From NCBI RefSeq assembly GCF_003111665.1, contig NZ_CP022188.1, positions 620,001 to 684,000 on the forward strand: DNA of 64,000 nt, read 5' to 3'. A program made the translations under genes and the position numbers. The notes below the pieces were generated by a model. That model did no database searches, was not told the DNA's origin, and was given only the letters and a program-made list of their open reading frames with translations. This document shows, piece after piece, positions 52,139-61,176 of this stretch (the stretch's first letter is position 1; each line of letters starts with the position of its first letter). Origin of the DNA: Parazoarcus communis (lineage in GTDB: Bacteria; Pseudomonadota; Gammaproteobacteria; Burkholderiales; Rhodocyclaceae).

Positions 52139-53076
52139 AGCTGGTAGTTGTCCGCCGTGCCACTCAAGGCCGTTTCGACCATGCGTCGCGTGAGGTGGGG
52201 CGCGAAGCCCTCGATGAAGGCGTACACATAACCGCGCAGCCACGCACGGCGGCGCAGTCCGATGCGGGTGGTGCTGGATTCGAACAGGTGGGCGGCGTCG
52301 ATCATGCCGAGATCGCGGTCCACTGCGGGGTCGTAGGCCATGCGCGCGAGAATGCCGATCCCGAGGTCCATCGCCACATACGTCTTGATCACATCTGAGT
52401 CGATTGCGGTCAGCACCAGGTTGGGCTTGAGACCACGCCCGAGAAATGCCTTGTTGATCTGGCCACGTCCGGTGAAGGCGTCGTCGTAGGTGATCAGCGG
52501 GTAACGGGCAATCGCCTCCAGCGTCAGCGGCTGCTCCTTCAGGATCGGGTGCCGGGGCGCGGCGACCACACAGCGGTTCCACTGGTGGCAGGGCAGCATC
52601 ACCAGTTCGTCGTACTCCGAGATCGCCTCGGTCGCGAGCGCGATGTCGGCCGTGCCGTCGAGCACCATCTCGCACACCTGACGGGGGTTGCCCTGGTGCA
52701 GCGAGAGCTTGACCTGCGGGTAGCGGCGCATGAAGTCACGGATCACCCGCGGCAAGGCATAGCGCGCCTGAGTGTGCGTGGTCGCAATCGAGAGGCTGCC
52801 CGCATGCTCGTTGGCGAACTCCTGGCCGACCTGCTGCAGGTTGTCCATGTCGGCGAGCATGCGCTCGGCAATGCCCAGCACGGCCCGACCAGGCTCGGTC
52901 ACCGCCACCAGACGTTTGCCATGACGCGCAAAGATCTCGATACCGAGTTCGGCCTCGAGCAGGCGGATCTGCTTGGAGACGCCGGGTTGCGAGGTAAACA
53001 GGGCATCAGCGGCATCGGAAACGTTGAGACCACGCCGGGCCACTTCATGGATGTAACGCAGTTGCTGCAGGTTCAT
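52135..53076 (-). CDS. cysB: LysR-family regulator of sulfur assimilation
   Basis: CysB, 313 residues, activates sulfate assimilation genes when N-acetylserine is present and sulfide is low. The N-terminal winged helix (MNLQQLRYIHEVARRGLNVS, DALFTSQPGVSKQIRLLE) and the substrate-binding domain with ATTHTQARYALPRVI match CysB/Cbl closely. It is divergent from cysI across 183 bp, the expected place for its binding sites. Confidence 0.95.
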   Translation of the reverse strand: MNLQQLRYIHEVARRGLNVSDAADALFTSQPGVSKQIRLLEAELGIEIFARHGKRLVAVTEPGRAVLGIAERMLADMDNLQQVGQEFANEHAGSLSIATTHTQARYALPRVIRDFMRRYPQVKLSLHQGNPRQVCEMVLDGTADIALATEAISEYDELVMLPCHQWNRCVVAAPRHPILKEQPLTLEAIARYPLITYDDAFTGRGQINKAFLGRGLKPNLVLTAIDSDVIKTYVAMDLGIGILARMAYDPAVDRDLGMIDAAHLFESSTTRIGLRRRAWLRGYVYAFIEGFAPHLTRRMVETALSGTADNYQL

Positions 53077-53259
53077 GGCAATCTCTAAATAACCAATTCT
53101 TCTTAAAGTCTAACGCAAACCCTCTTTATGAACCTAAACATCCCGACTACGATGCAACGCAACATGAGATCGCCCTGCGGCTGCATCCGCCAGGCGCTCG
53201 TAAAGCAGATGCAAGGCTGGCCCCGCTAGGGCGGCGCCGACCGCAACCAGAGAGACGTG
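53077..53259 (+). promoter_or_regulatory. cysB / cysI divergent control region
   Basis: 183 bp. An A/T-rich tract near 53088-53118 (TAAATAACCAATTCTTCTTA) sits where a CysB site would be expected. Further along, TTATGA, 16 bp, TACGAT is a weak core promoter for cysI, as expected for an activated gene. None of this can be confirmed by eye. Confidence 0.4.
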
Positions 53260-54939
53260 ATGTACCAATACGACGAATACGATCAGCGCATTGTGGATGA
53301 ACGGGTTGCCCAGTTCCGCGATCAGACGCAACGCTATCTGGCAGGCGAGCTCGGCGAGGACGAATACCGTCCGCTGCGCCTGCAGAACGGCCTCTACATC
53401 CAGCGCTACGCACCGATGCTGCGTATCGCCGTGCCTTACGGCAATCTGCGCGCCGAACAGGTGCGCATGCTCGGCCATATCGCACGCACCTACGACCGCG
53501 GTTACGGCCACTTCACTACGCGCCAGAACATGCAGTTCAACTGGCCGAAGCTGGAAGATGTGCCGGAGATCCTCGCCCAGCTGGCCACCGTGCAGATGCA
53601 CGCCATTCAGACCTCGGGCAACTGCATCCGCAACGTCACCTCCGACCCCTTTGCCGGCGTCGCCGCCGACGAGGAGATCGATCCGCGCCCGTGGTGCGAG
53701 ATCGTGCGTCAATGGAGTACCTTTCACCCCGAGTTCGCCTTTCTGCCGCGCAAGTTCAAGATCGCCGTCAACGGAGCGAAGGAAGACCGCGCGGTCATCC
53801 AGGTGCACGACATCGGCCTCGATCTCAAGCGCAACGCCGAAGGCAAGATCGGTTTTCGCGTGCTGGTGGGTGGCGGCCTCGGCCGTACGCCGATCATCGG
53901 TGAAGAGATCTCGTCCTTCGTGCCGTGGCAGGACATCCTCAGCTACTGCGAGGCCATCCTGCGTGTCTATAACCTCAACGGTCGCCGCGACAATGCCTAC
54001 AAGGCCCGCATCAAGATCCTGGTGAAAGCGCTCGGCATCGACGCCTTCCGCAGCCAGGTCGAGGCGGAGTTCGCCCACCTCAAGGACGGCCCGGCCACAC
54101 TGACCGCTGAAGAAGTGCACCGCGTCGCCGACCACTTCGTCGATCCGTCCTACGAGACGCTGCCGGCATCCGACGCGGGCTACACCGCCCAACTGGCGGC
54201 AAACAAGGCATTCGCAGCCTGGGCCAGACGCAACGTGCGCGCCCACAAGCAGCCTGGCTACGCCAGTGTGGTGCTGTCGCTGAAGAAACCCGGCATTGCG
54301 CCGGGCGACATCACCGCCGATCAGCTCGACAGCGTGGCCGCCCTTGCCGACGCCTTCAGCTTCGGCGAAGTCCGTGTCACCCACGAGCAGAACCTGGTGC
54401 TGGCCGATGTCAGACAGTCAGACCTGTTCGCAGCCTGGGAAGGCGCGCGCAAGGCCGGTCTCGCCACCCCGAACATCGGCCTGCTGACCGACATCATTGC
54501 CTGCCCCGGCGGCGATTTCTGTGCCTTGGCCAATGCCAAGTCGATCCCGATCGCCAACGCCATCCAGGCCCGCTTCGACGACCTCGACTACCTGCACGAC
54601 ATCGGCGAGATCGAGATCAACATCTCCGGCTGCATGAATGCCTGTGGTCACCACCACGTCGGTCACATCGGCGTGCTCGGCGTGGATAAGAACGGCCAGG
54701 AGTGGTACCAGGTAAGCATCGGTGGCGACCAGGGCAACGACACCTCGCTCGGCAAGGTCATCGGCCCGTCCTTCGCCGCAGACGAAATGCCGGACGTCGT
54801 CAGCTCGCTGGTCCAGACCTATACCACCAACCGTCACGACGACGAGCGCTTCATCGATACCGTCCGCCGTGTCGGCGCAGAACCGTTCAAGACGCAGGTC
54901 TATGCAGACCGCGAAGAAAGGAAACAAGCCCATGTCTGA
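53260..54939 (+). CDS. cysI: Sulfite reductase hemoprotein (siroheme, 4Fe-4S)
   Basis: A 559-residue nitrite/sulfite reductase-family protein reducing sulfite to sulfide. The cluster ligands are C415 and C421 (CPGGDFC) and C458 and C462 (SGCMNACGHHH). Siroheme-binding arginines are expected in GYGHFTTRQNMQFNW. The first codon of the frame is GTG, but the ATG at 53260 follows AGAGAG. No flavoprotein cysJ is adjacent, so the electron donor is probably a ferredoxin or another reductase. Confidence 0.93.
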   Translation: MYQYDEYDQRIVDERVAQFRDQTQRYLAGELGEDEYRPLRLQNGLYIQRYAPMLRIAVPYGNLRAEQVRMLGHIARTYDRGYGHFTTRQNMQFNWPKLEDVPEILAQLATVQMHAIQTSGNCIRNVTSDPFAGVAADEEIDPRPWCEIVRQWSTFHPEFAFLPRKFKIAVNGAKEDRAVIQVHDIGLDLKRNAEGKIGFRVLVGGGLGRTPIIGEEISSFVPWQDILSYCEAILRVYNLNGRRDNAYKARIKILVKALGIDAFRSQVEAEFAHLKDGPATLTAEEVHRVADHFVDPSYETLPASDAGYTAQLAANKAFAAWARRNVRAHKQPGYASVVLSLKKPGIAPGDITADQLDSVAALADAFSFGEVRVTHEQNLVLADVRQSDLFAAWEGARKAGLATPNIGLLTDIIACPGGDFCALANAKSIPIANAIQARFDDLDYLHDIGEIEINISGCMNACGHHHVGHIGVLGVDKNGQEWYQVSIGGDQGNDTSLGKVIGPSFAADEMPDVVSSLVQTYTTNRHDDERFIDTVRRVGAEPFKTQVYADREERKQAHV

Positions 54940-55471
54940 GATCATCAAGAACGGCGTCATCCATGAGGATGACTGGACCGTGGTCCGTCTCGCCGACGGC
55001 GAGGATGCAGCCACTGCAGAACTGCCCGCCGGCCGCGTGATCGTGCCGCTCGCAGTCTGGCTCGCCCGCCGCGAAGCGCTTGGCGCGCAGGCTGAAGCCG
55101 GCGTGCTGGGCGTGTGGCTCGCCGGCACCGAAGACCCGGCGGCTCTTGCCGACGATCTGCTGCGCCTGCAGTTGATCGCGGTCGACTTCCCCAAGTTCGC
55201 AGACGGTCGCGGCTACTCCATCGCCACCCTGCTACGCGCCCGCCACGGTTATGGCGGCGAGCTGCGTGCAGTCGGCGAAGTGTTGCGCGACCAGTTCTTC
55301 TTCCTGACACGCTGCGGTTTCGACGCGCTGCAGCCGGCCGCCGGTCGTTACACCCCCGAGCAGCTCAAGATCGCACTGGAGAGCTTCAGGGATTTCGCCG
55401 AACCCTACCAGGGTGCGGTGGATCGTGCGGAGCCCCTGTTCCGCCGGCTAGCGCGCAAGGTGGCAGCATGA
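54932..55471 (+). CDS. DUF934 sulfite-reduction-associated protein
   Basis: A 179-residue protein of the DUF934 family, regularly found between cysI and cysH in proteobacteria and annotated as an oxidoreductase-like partner of sulfite reduction. The ATG at 54932 follows AAAGGAAA and overlaps the end of cysI by eight bases. The motif VDFPKFADGRGYSIATLLR is the family signature. The stop overlaps the cysH start (ATGA). Its biochemical role is not established. Confidence 0.88.
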   Translation: MSEIIKNGVIHEDDWTVVRLADGEDAATAELPAGRVIVPLAVWLARREALGAQAEAGVLGVWLAGTEDPAALADDLLRLQLIAVDFPKFADGRGYSIATLLRARHGYGGELRAVGEVLRDQFFFLTRCGFDALQPAAGRYTPEQLKIALESFRDFAEPYQGAVDRAEPLFRRLARKVAA

Positions 55472-56250
55472 ACGCAAGCGTCTCCATGTTGCGCCCCGGC
55501 ACCGGTGGCGCACCGCGCAACCCGGCCACCCACCCCGAACTCACCCCGGAACTGCGCGAAAGCGTCGTAGCCAAGACCGCTGCGGTCGTTGACCTGCTGC
55601 AGGCGGTGGTGGCCGAACTCGGCAGCGAAGGCGAAGTGACCTTCGCCAACAGTTTTGGCGCCGAAGACATGGTGCTCACCGACATCATCCTCAGCCGCAA
55701 GCTGCAGGTCGAAATCTTCTCGCTCGACACCGGACGCCTGCCCGCCGAAACCTACAAGCTGATGGGCGAGGTCGAGCAGCGCTATCGCACTCGCCTCAAG
55801 GTGTTCTTTCCCGATGCTACCGCGGTTGAACACTACGTTCGCACCGAGGGCATCAACGCATTCTACGACTCCGTCGACTTGCGCAAGGCCTGCTGCCAGG
55901 TGCGTAAGGTCGAGCCCCTGCGCCGCGCGCTGGCGGGCAAGAAGGCATGGGTGACCGGTCAGCGCGCAGCCCAGTCCACAACCCGTAGCGGCCTGCCGCT
56001 GCGCGAGTTCGACGCGGGCAATGGTCTGGAGAAGCTCAATCCGCTCTCCGACTGGACCGAGGCCGAGGTCTGGGCCTATCTGCGCCTGAACGAGGTGCCC
56101 TATAACGCCCTGCACGATCAGTTCTTCCCGAGCATCGGTTGCGCCCCCTGCACCCGTGGCGTTGCCGTCGGCGAGGACGTCCGGGCCGGACGCTGGTGGT
56201 GGGAAGACCCAACCTCCAAGGAATGCGGCCTTCACGTGAAAAAGGACTGA
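55468..56250 (+). CDS. cysH: Adenylylsulfate (APS) reductase
   Basis: A 260-residue thioredoxin-dependent reductase producing sulfite. The iron-sulfur cysteines are C142-C143 (KACCQVRK) and C225/C228 (IGCAPC), which mark the 4Fe-4S APS-reducing type rather than the PAPS type. C253 in KECGLH is the catalytic cysteine. The substrate-binding region begins FANSFGAEDMVLTD. Absence of cysC in the window agrees with direct APS reduction. The start overlaps the DUF934 stop. Confidence 0.94.
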   Translation: MNASVSMLRPGTGGAPRNPATHPELTPELRESVVAKTAAVVDLLQAVVAELGSEGEVTFANSFGAEDMVLTDIILSRKLQVEIFSLDTGRLPAETYKLMGEVEQRYRTRLKVFFPDATAVEHYVRTEGINAFYDSVDLRKACCQVRKVEPLRRALAGKKAWVTGQRAAQSTTRSGLPLREFDAGNGLEKLNPLSDWTEAEVWAYLRLNEVPYNALHDQFFPSIGCAPCTRGVAVGEDVRAGRWWWEDPTSKECGLHVKKD

Positions 56251-56252
56251 AC

Positions 56253-56360
56253 ATGTTCACCGTCACCCTGAAGCAACGCTTCCTCGCCGTCCGTGCAGGT
56301 CTGCGCGCCGCCCTGCGGGCCCTGCGCATGACGGACGGCGCTCAACTCTCGAAACGGTAA
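56253..56360 (+). CDS. Small ORF, 35 aa, in the cys operon
   Basis: Starts with ATG at 56253, two bases after cysH, with AAAAAGGA upstream, and ends seven bases before cysD. The peptide begins MFTVTLKQRFLAVRAGL and is strongly basic (eight Lys/Arg, one Asp) with an amphipathic helix pattern. I recognise no family. It may be a genuine microprotein or only a translated spacer that keeps ribosomes running into cysD. Confidence 0.4.
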   Translation: MFTVTLKQRFLAVRAGLRAALRALRMTDGAQLSKR

Positions 56361-56367
56361 GGCAACG

Positions 56368-57282
56368 ATGTCGACTCTCACCAAACAGACGCTCTCCCAC
56401 CTCGACTGGCTTGAAGCCGAGGCGATCCACATCCTGCGCGAAGTGGCTGGCCAGTGCGCGAACCCGGTGCTGCTGTTTTCCGGCGGCAAGGATTCGATCT
56501 GCCTGCTGCGCCTCGCCGAGAAGGCCTTCCGCCCGGGTCGCTTCCCCTTCCCGCTGATGCACATCGACACCGGCCACAACTACAAGGAAGTGACCGATTT
56601 CCGTGACAAGCGCGCCGCCGAACTGGGCGAGCGCCTGATCGTGCGCTCGGTCGAGGATTCGATGGCGCGCGGCACCGTGGTGCTGAAGTCGGCCGATGAG
56701 TCGCGCAACAAGCATCAGTCGGTCACGCTGCTCGAAGCCATCGAGGAATTCGGTTTCGATGCGTGTATCGGTGGCGCCCGCCGCGACGAGGAGAAGGCCC
56801 GGGCGAAGGAGCGGATCATGAGCTTCCGCGACGAGTTCGGTCAGTGGGACCCGAAGAACCAGCGCCCTGAGCTGTGGAACCTGTACAACGCGCGATCGCA
56901 CAAGGGCGAGAACATCCGCGCCTTCCCGATCAGCAACTGGACCGAACTCGACGTGTGGCAATACATCGCCCGAGAGCAGCTTGAGCTGCCGTCGATCTAT
57001 TTCGCCCACACCCGCCCGGTCGTGCGCAAGAACGGGCTGATGCAGCCGGTGACCGACGTGACCCCGGCCAAGCCTGGCGACAAGATCGAACAAGTGCTCG
57101 TGCGTTTCCGCACCGTGGGTGACATCACCTGCACGGCGCCGGTTGAGTCCGACGCGGACACGGTGGAGAAGATTCTTGCCGAGACCGCAACCACGACGAT
57201 TACCGAACGTGGCGCGACGCGAATGGACGATCAGACCTCCGAGGCGTCGATGGAGCAGCGCAAGAAGGAAGGGTATTTCTGA
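56368..57282 (+). CDS. cysD: Sulfate adenylyltransferase subunit 2
   Basis: A 304-residue catalytic subunit of ATP sulfurylase, forming APS from sulfate and ATP. The PP-loop S38-G-G-K-D-S is present, with DTGHNYKEVTDFRDKRAAE and the substrate region GGARRDEEKARAKERI. The C-terminus ends EQRKKEGYF. It normally works as a heterodimer with CysN; here 419 bp separate the two genes. Confidence 0.97.
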   Translation: MSTLTKQTLSHLDWLEAEAIHILREVAGQCANPVLLFSGGKDSICLLRLAEKAFRPGRFPFPLMHIDTGHNYKEVTDFRDKRAAELGERLIVRSVEDSMARGTVVLKSADESRNKHQSVTLLEAIEEFGFDACIGGARRDEEKARAKERIMSFRDEFGQWDPKNQRPELWNLYNARSHKGENIRAFPISNWTELDVWQYIAREQLELPSIYFAHTRPVVRKNGLMQPVTDVTPAKPGDKIEQVLVRFRTVGDITCTAPVESDADTVEKILAETATTTITERGATRMDDQTSEASMEQRKKEGYF

Positions 57283-57330
57283 TCTGTTGCATGTTCTTTG
57301 TGAGTTGCGTGTTGTGCCGGGGTGGCGCAC

Positions 57331-57400
57331 TGGGTGTTTGTTCCGAGGGCTGCGGAACTCGCTGCGCTCAGACAGTCCTCGCCCTCTGCACAAACACCCA
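57331..57400 (+). repeat. Palindromic structured element, unit 1 (cysD-cysN gap)
   Basis: A 70-bp element. The perfect outer arms TGGGTGTTTGT / ACAAACACCCA (57331-57341, 57390-57400) enclose a second helix GAGGGC / GCCCTC (57345-57350, 57381-57386). Inside are the fixed strands TGCGGAACTCG and GACAGTCCTCG and a small apical dyad GC-TGC-GC (57361-57367). The core is shared with unit 2, while the arms differ but remain complementary. Confidence 0.85.
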
Positions 57401-57544
57401 GCACACCACCTGAACGTGTGTGCCTGAACCGGGTTAAAGGCAGCGGGGAGCGAGGCGAGAGCAAAGCTTGGTTCGACGTACCGCAGCCTCCCTGCAAAGG
57501 ACGCTTCTGACTGCGGAGCCATCCGGACAAGAGCCGGGGATGTG
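57401..57544. other. Spacer between the two palindromic units
   Basis: 144 bp inside the 419-bp cysD-cysN gap, with no convincing gene. An open frame from 57468 into cysN reads through unit 2 and looks like translated repeat rather than protein. Confidence 0.5.
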
Positions 57545-57620
57545 TGAGGCATTCGTGGCGAAGGCGAGGACTGTCCGAGCCCGCAGGGCGAGTTCCGCAG
57601 CCTTCAGAACGAATGCCTCA
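57545..57620 (-). repeat. Palindromic structured element, unit 2 (inverted)
   Basis: A 76-bp element in the opposite orientation to unit 1. The outer arms TGAGGCATTCGT / ACGAATGCCTCA (57545-57556, 57609-57620) are perfect but unrelated in sequence to those of unit 1. The second helix is GAAGGC / GCCTTC (57560-57565, 57600-57605), a compensatory change. The apical dyad is GCCC-GCA-GGGC (57579-57589). The core strands GGCGAGGACTGTC (57563-57575) and GCGAGTTCCGCAGCC (57588-57602) are the complement of unit 1. Confidence 0.85.
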
Positions 57621-57701
57621 TGCAGCCCCGGCGACTTAGCAGCACACACAAACCAGCACAAAACAAAGCACCAACCGAATTCTGGAAAGCTTGAAGGAAA
57701 A

Positions 57702-58988
57702 ATGACCATGTCCGCACTTGAACAACTGCCCGAGATCGACAACGGCCTGCTGCGCTTTCTGACCTGCGGCAGCGTCGACGACGGCAAGAGCACCCTGATC
57801 GGCCGCCTGCTGTTCGACACCAAGACCATCCTCGCCGACACCATGAATGCGATCGAGAAGACCTCGGCCAAGCGCGGCATGACCGCGGTCGACCTCTCGC
57901 TGCTCACCGACGGCCTGCAGGCAGAACGCGAACAAGGCATCACCATCGATGTCGCCTATCGCTACTTCACCACCGGCACACGCAAGTACATCATCGCCGA
58001 CGCGCCCGGGCACGAGCAGTACACCCGCAACATGGTCACCGCCGCGTCGACCGCCAACCTTGCAATCATCCTCATCGATGCACGCAAGGGCGTACTCACG
58101 CAGACCCGTCGCCATTCATACCTCGCCAGCCTGGTCGGCATCCCCCACCTGCTGGTCGCGGTGAACAAGATGGACCTCGTCGACTACGACGAAGCCACCT
58201 TCGAGCGCATCAAGGCCGACTACCTCGCCTTCGCCGCCCAGCTCGGCATCAAGGACGTGCGCTTCATCCCGATCTCGGCACTCGCCGGCGACATGATCGT
58301 CGATCGCGGCGCGCGTCTCGACTGGTACAAGGGCCCCACCCTGCTCGAGATTCTCGAAGCCGCCCCCGCCGCCCACACCGAGAAAGCCGAAGACTTCCGC
58401 CTTCCGGTGCAGTTCGTCTGCCGTCCGCACGACTCGGCCAACCCCGAACTGCACGACTACCGCGGCTTCATGGGCCGTGTCGAATCCGGCGAGATCCGCG
58501 TCGGCGATGCGGTGACGGTGCTGCCGTCGGGCGCCTCCAGCAAGGTCAAGGCCATCAGCATTGGCACCGAACAGCTTGAGCGCGCCATCCACGAACAGTC
58601 CATCACCCTGCTGCTCGAGGACGAAATCGACATCTCGCGCGGAGACATGATCGTGAAATCGGCCGAAGCACCGGCGGCGGTCAAGCAGATCGACGCCACC
58701 GTGTGCTGGCTGTCGGAGACGCCGATGTCACCGGCCCGCACCTACCTCGTGCGTCATACCACGCGCGAAGCCAAGGCCAAGATCGCCAAGATCGACTACC
58801 GCCTTGATGTGAACACGCTCGAACAGCAGCCTGTCACCAGCCTGGCCATGAACGACATCGCGCGCCTCACGCTCAAGCTCGCACAACCCATCGTTGCCGA
58901 CCGTTACGCCGCCAACCGTGCAACCGGCGCCTTCATCATCATCGATGAAAGCACCAACAACACCGTCGGCGCCGGTATGATCGGCTGA
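57702..58988 (+). CDS. cysN: Sulfate adenylyltransferase subunit 1 (GTPase)
   Basis: A 428-residue EF-Tu-like GTPase that drives ATP sulfurylase. G1 GSVDDGKST (residues 23-31), G3 DAPGHEQY and G4 NKMDLVD are present. There is no fused APS kinase (CysC) domain. The start is ATG 57702 (MTMSALEQL) or 57708; AAGGA precedes both. It is separated from cysD by a repeat-bearing gap, yet runs in the same direction and presumably the same transcript. Confidence 0.96.
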   Translation: MTMSALEQLPEIDNGLLRFLTCGSVDDGKSTLIGRLLFDTKTILADTMNAIEKTSAKRGMTAVDLSLLTDGLQAEREQGITIDVAYRYFTTGTRKYIIADAPGHEQYTRNMVTAASTANLAIILIDARKGVLTQTRRHSYLASLVGIPHLLVAVNKMDLVDYDEATFERIKADYLAFAAQLGIKDVRFIPISALAGDMIVDRGARLDWYKGPTLLEILEAAPAAHTEKAEDFRLPVQFVCRPHDSANPELHDYRGFMGRVESGEIRVGDAVTVLPSGASSKVKAISIGTEQLERAIHEQSITLLLEDEIDISRGDMIVKSAEAPAAVKQIDATVCWLSETPMSPARTYLVRHTTREAKAKIAKIDYRLDVNTLEQQPVTSLAMNDIARLTLKLAQPIVADRYAANRATGAFIIIDESTNNTVGAGMIG

Positions 58989-58998
58989 ACACCGCTGC

Positions 58999-59032
58999 TT
59001 TCCGGACGGGCAGATGCATGCCCGTCCGGAAA
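58999..59032 (+). terminator. Hairpin after cysN, probable operon end
   Basis: TTTCCGGACGGGCA / TGCCCGTCCGGAAA, 14 perfect pairs with a six-base loop, 10 bp past the cysN stop. No T run follows, so termination may be Rho-assisted or the hairpin may protect the 3' end. Confidence 0.6.
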
Positions 59033-59161
59033 CGATTTCACACTCGCCTTTCCCGCCCGCCCCACTGGCGCTGAGGACACGGACCAAGCACGGCCTGCGC
59101 GGTCAGACCACCTCAAGCCCCGCCTCGAAAGCCTCCGTAGCCCCCCGAAGTCGCTGCGCTG

Positions 59162-59197
59162 ACGACAAGCCTTTGCCATACTGCCACCGCTTGTCGT
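59162..59197. repeat. Inverted repeat upstream of cbiB
   Basis: ACGACAAGC / GCTTGTCGT (59162-59170, 59189-59197) with an 18-base loop, in the 220-bp leader ahead of cbiB. I searched the leader on both strands for the cobalamin-riboswitch B12 box and did not find one. The function is unknown. Confidence 0.5.
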
Positions 59198-59252
59198 ACC
59201 CTCCAGCCCCGCTTCCGCATACGCTGCGCCCGCAATCCGGCGCGCTCCCGCC

Positions 59253-60185
59253 ATGTCCGTATTCACGCTGATCGTATTCAAACTCGCCGCCGGCCTGCTT
59301 CTGGACCGGTTGTTTGGAGAAGTGCCCCGCTACCATCCGCTGGTCGGCTTCGGGCGCTGGTCGAATGCTGTCGAAGCCAGGGTCAGAGCCTGGTCTGCGT
59401 CCCGCCTGGCGGGCATGCTGGCGTGGCTGCTTGCTGTCGGCCCGTGGGTCGGACTGGTACTGCTCGTGCGCGACGTGCATCCGCTGGCGCACTGGCCGGT
59501 CGACATCGCCTTGCTGTACTTTGCGCTCGGCGGGCGCAGCCTCACCGAACACGCCGAGGCCATCGCCCTGCCGCTTGAGGCAGGCAACCTGGATGAAGCA
59601 CGCCAGCGTACAAGCTGGATCGTGAGTCGCGACACCAGCGTACTCGATGCCGAGGGCGTGGCCCGTGCGGGCACCGAATCCGTGCTGGAAAACGGTAACG
59701 ACGCCGTCTTCGGCGCCCTGTTCTGGTTTCTGCTCGCCGGCGGGCCCGGCGTGCTGCTGTTTCGCCTCGCCAACACGCTGGACGCGATGTGGGGCTACCG
59801 CACGCAGCAATACCTTCGTTTCGGCTGGGCCGCCGCCCGCATCGACGACCTCCTCAACGCATTTCCCGCCCGCCTCACCGCGCTCACCTACGCGGTGCTT
59901 GGCCGTACCCGCCAGGCGCTTGAGTGCTGGCGCAGACAGGCGCCTTCCTGGGATAGCCCCAACGCAGGACCGGTGATGGCCGCCGGCGCGGGAGCGCTCG
60001 ATCTCAAGCTCGGTGGTGCAGCGATTTACCACGGACAGGAAGAGCTTCGCCCTCAACTCGGCGAAGGCAGTGCGCCCGATGCGCGCGCCATCCGCGCGGC
60101 CGTCAGCCTGGTCCGTCGCGGCATCCTGCTGTGGCTCGCCGTCGCCGGCCTGATCGCACTCACGCTGGAACGCCTCCATGCTTGA
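59253..60185 (+). CDS. cbiB: Adenosylcobinamide-phosphate synthase
   Basis: CbiB (CobD in the aerobic-pathway naming), 310 residues, an inner-membrane enzyme joining aminopropanol phosphate to adenosylcobyric acid. The family motifs [17 protein letters not shown] near the N-terminus and the later [20 protein letters not shown] and [20 protein letters not shown] are clear, with about four membrane segments. It overlaps the next gene by eight bases. Confidence 0.93.
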   Translation: MSVFTLIVFKLAAGLLLDRLFGEVPRYHPLVGFGRWSNAVEARVRAWSASRLAGMLAWLLAVGPWVGLVLLVRDVHPLAHWPVDIALLYFALGGRSLTEHAEAIALPLEAGNLDEARQRTSWIVSRDTSVLDAEGVARAGTESVLENGNDAVFGALFWFLLAGGPGVLLFRLANTLDAMWGYRTQQYLRFGWAAARIDDLLNAFPARLTALTYAVLGRTRQALECWRRQAPSWDSPNAGPVMAAGAGALDLKLGGAAIYHGQEELRPQLGEGSAPDARAIRAAVSLVRRGILLWLAVAGLIALTLERLHA

Positions 60186-61176
60186 GCACGGCGGACGGCT
60201 GCGCCGCGCAGCCAGCGACTACGGGATCCCGCTGCAGGACTGGCTCGACCTCTCGACCGGCATCAACCCCACGCCCTGGCCTGTGCCCGAGATTCCGCTG
60301 TCCGCCTGGCACAGGCTGCCGGAAGACGATGATGGCCTGGAAGCGGCTGCAGCAGACTATTACGGCACGGACCAACTCCTTGCCGTCGCCGGCTCGCAAG
60401 CCGCAATCCAGTCGCTCCCGGCCCTGATTCCGGGGGCCCGCGTCACGATCCCCGGCCCGACCTATGCGGAACACCCGCACGCGTGGCGAGGCACCACACT
60501 GCAACGGATCGACGCGAGCGTTGGCAGCATCGACGCCGCCATCGATGCGACCGACGTGCTCGTGCTGGTGAATCCGAACAACCCCTCGGGCGAACACTAC
60601 GACCGTGCGCAACTGCTGGCGTGGCACCGCCGCCTTGCGTCTCGTGGCGGCTGGCTGGTGATCGACGAAGCCTTCATCGATACGGCGCCGTCGAACAGTC
60701 TCGCCGCCGAGGCAGGGCGCCCGGGCCTCGTGGTGCTGCGCTCGATCGGAAAGTTCTTTGGGCTGGCCGGCGCCAGAACCGGCTTTGTACTCGGCCCGCG
60801 GGAACTGCGCGCAGCACTCGCAGAGCGCCTGGGGCCATGGGCCGTCAGCGGCCCTGCCCGAATCGTCACACAGGCTGCACTGCGCGACCACGCATGGCAG
60901 GAAAGCGCCCGCACCCGATTGCTCGCGCAGGGACGACGGCTTGGCGCGCTGCTGCACGCCGCCGGTTTCGGCAACGCCCGCGGCCCAGCCCTGTTTCAGT
61001 GGTTCGAACACCCCGATGCAGACACCCTCCGCCATCGACTCGCCACGCATGGCATTCTTGTGCGGCACTTCGATTCGCCGGCGAGCCTGCGCTTCGGACT
61101 CCCTGCGCTCGAAGCCGACTGGCTGCGACTCGCCGACGCCCTGGACACGCCGGGCATCAAGGATCTCTCAAGATGA
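60178..61176 (+). CDS. cobD: Threonine-phosphate decarboxylase
   Basis: A 332-residue PLP enzyme of the aminotransferase class I/II fold that makes aminopropanol phosphate for Cbi[14 protein letters not shown] and [12 protein letters not shown] are typical, and the PLP lysine is in [12 protein letters not shown]. It overlaps cbiB by eight bases and btuF by ATGA, so the three genes are translated together. Here cobD means the decarboxylase (Salmonella naming). Confidence 0.9.
   Translation: MLEHGGRLRRAASDYGIPLQDWLDLSTGINPTPWPVPEIPLSAWHRLPEDDDGLEAAAADYYGTDQLLAVAGSQAAIQSLPALIPGARVTIPGPTYAEHPHAWRGTTLQRIDASVGSIDAAIDATDVLVLVNPNNPSGEHYDRAQLLAWHRRLASRGGWLVIDEAFIDTAPSNSLAAEAGRPGLVVLRSIGKFFGLAGARTGFVLGPRELRAALAERLGPWAVSGPARIVTQAALRDHAWQESARTRLLAQGRRLGALLHAAGFGNARGPALFQWFEHPDADTLRHRLATHGILVRHFDSPASLRFGLPALEADWLRLADALDTPGIKDLSR

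Noticed and set aside
57468..57701. N-terminal extension of cysN
   Set aside because: It is read through a palindromic repeat, and family homology starts with the EF-Tu-like domain after 57702.
59103..60179. 358-codon minus-strand frame opposite cbiB
   Set aside because: cbiB motifs are on the plus strand and fit an operon; this frame is charged and repetitive without a family.
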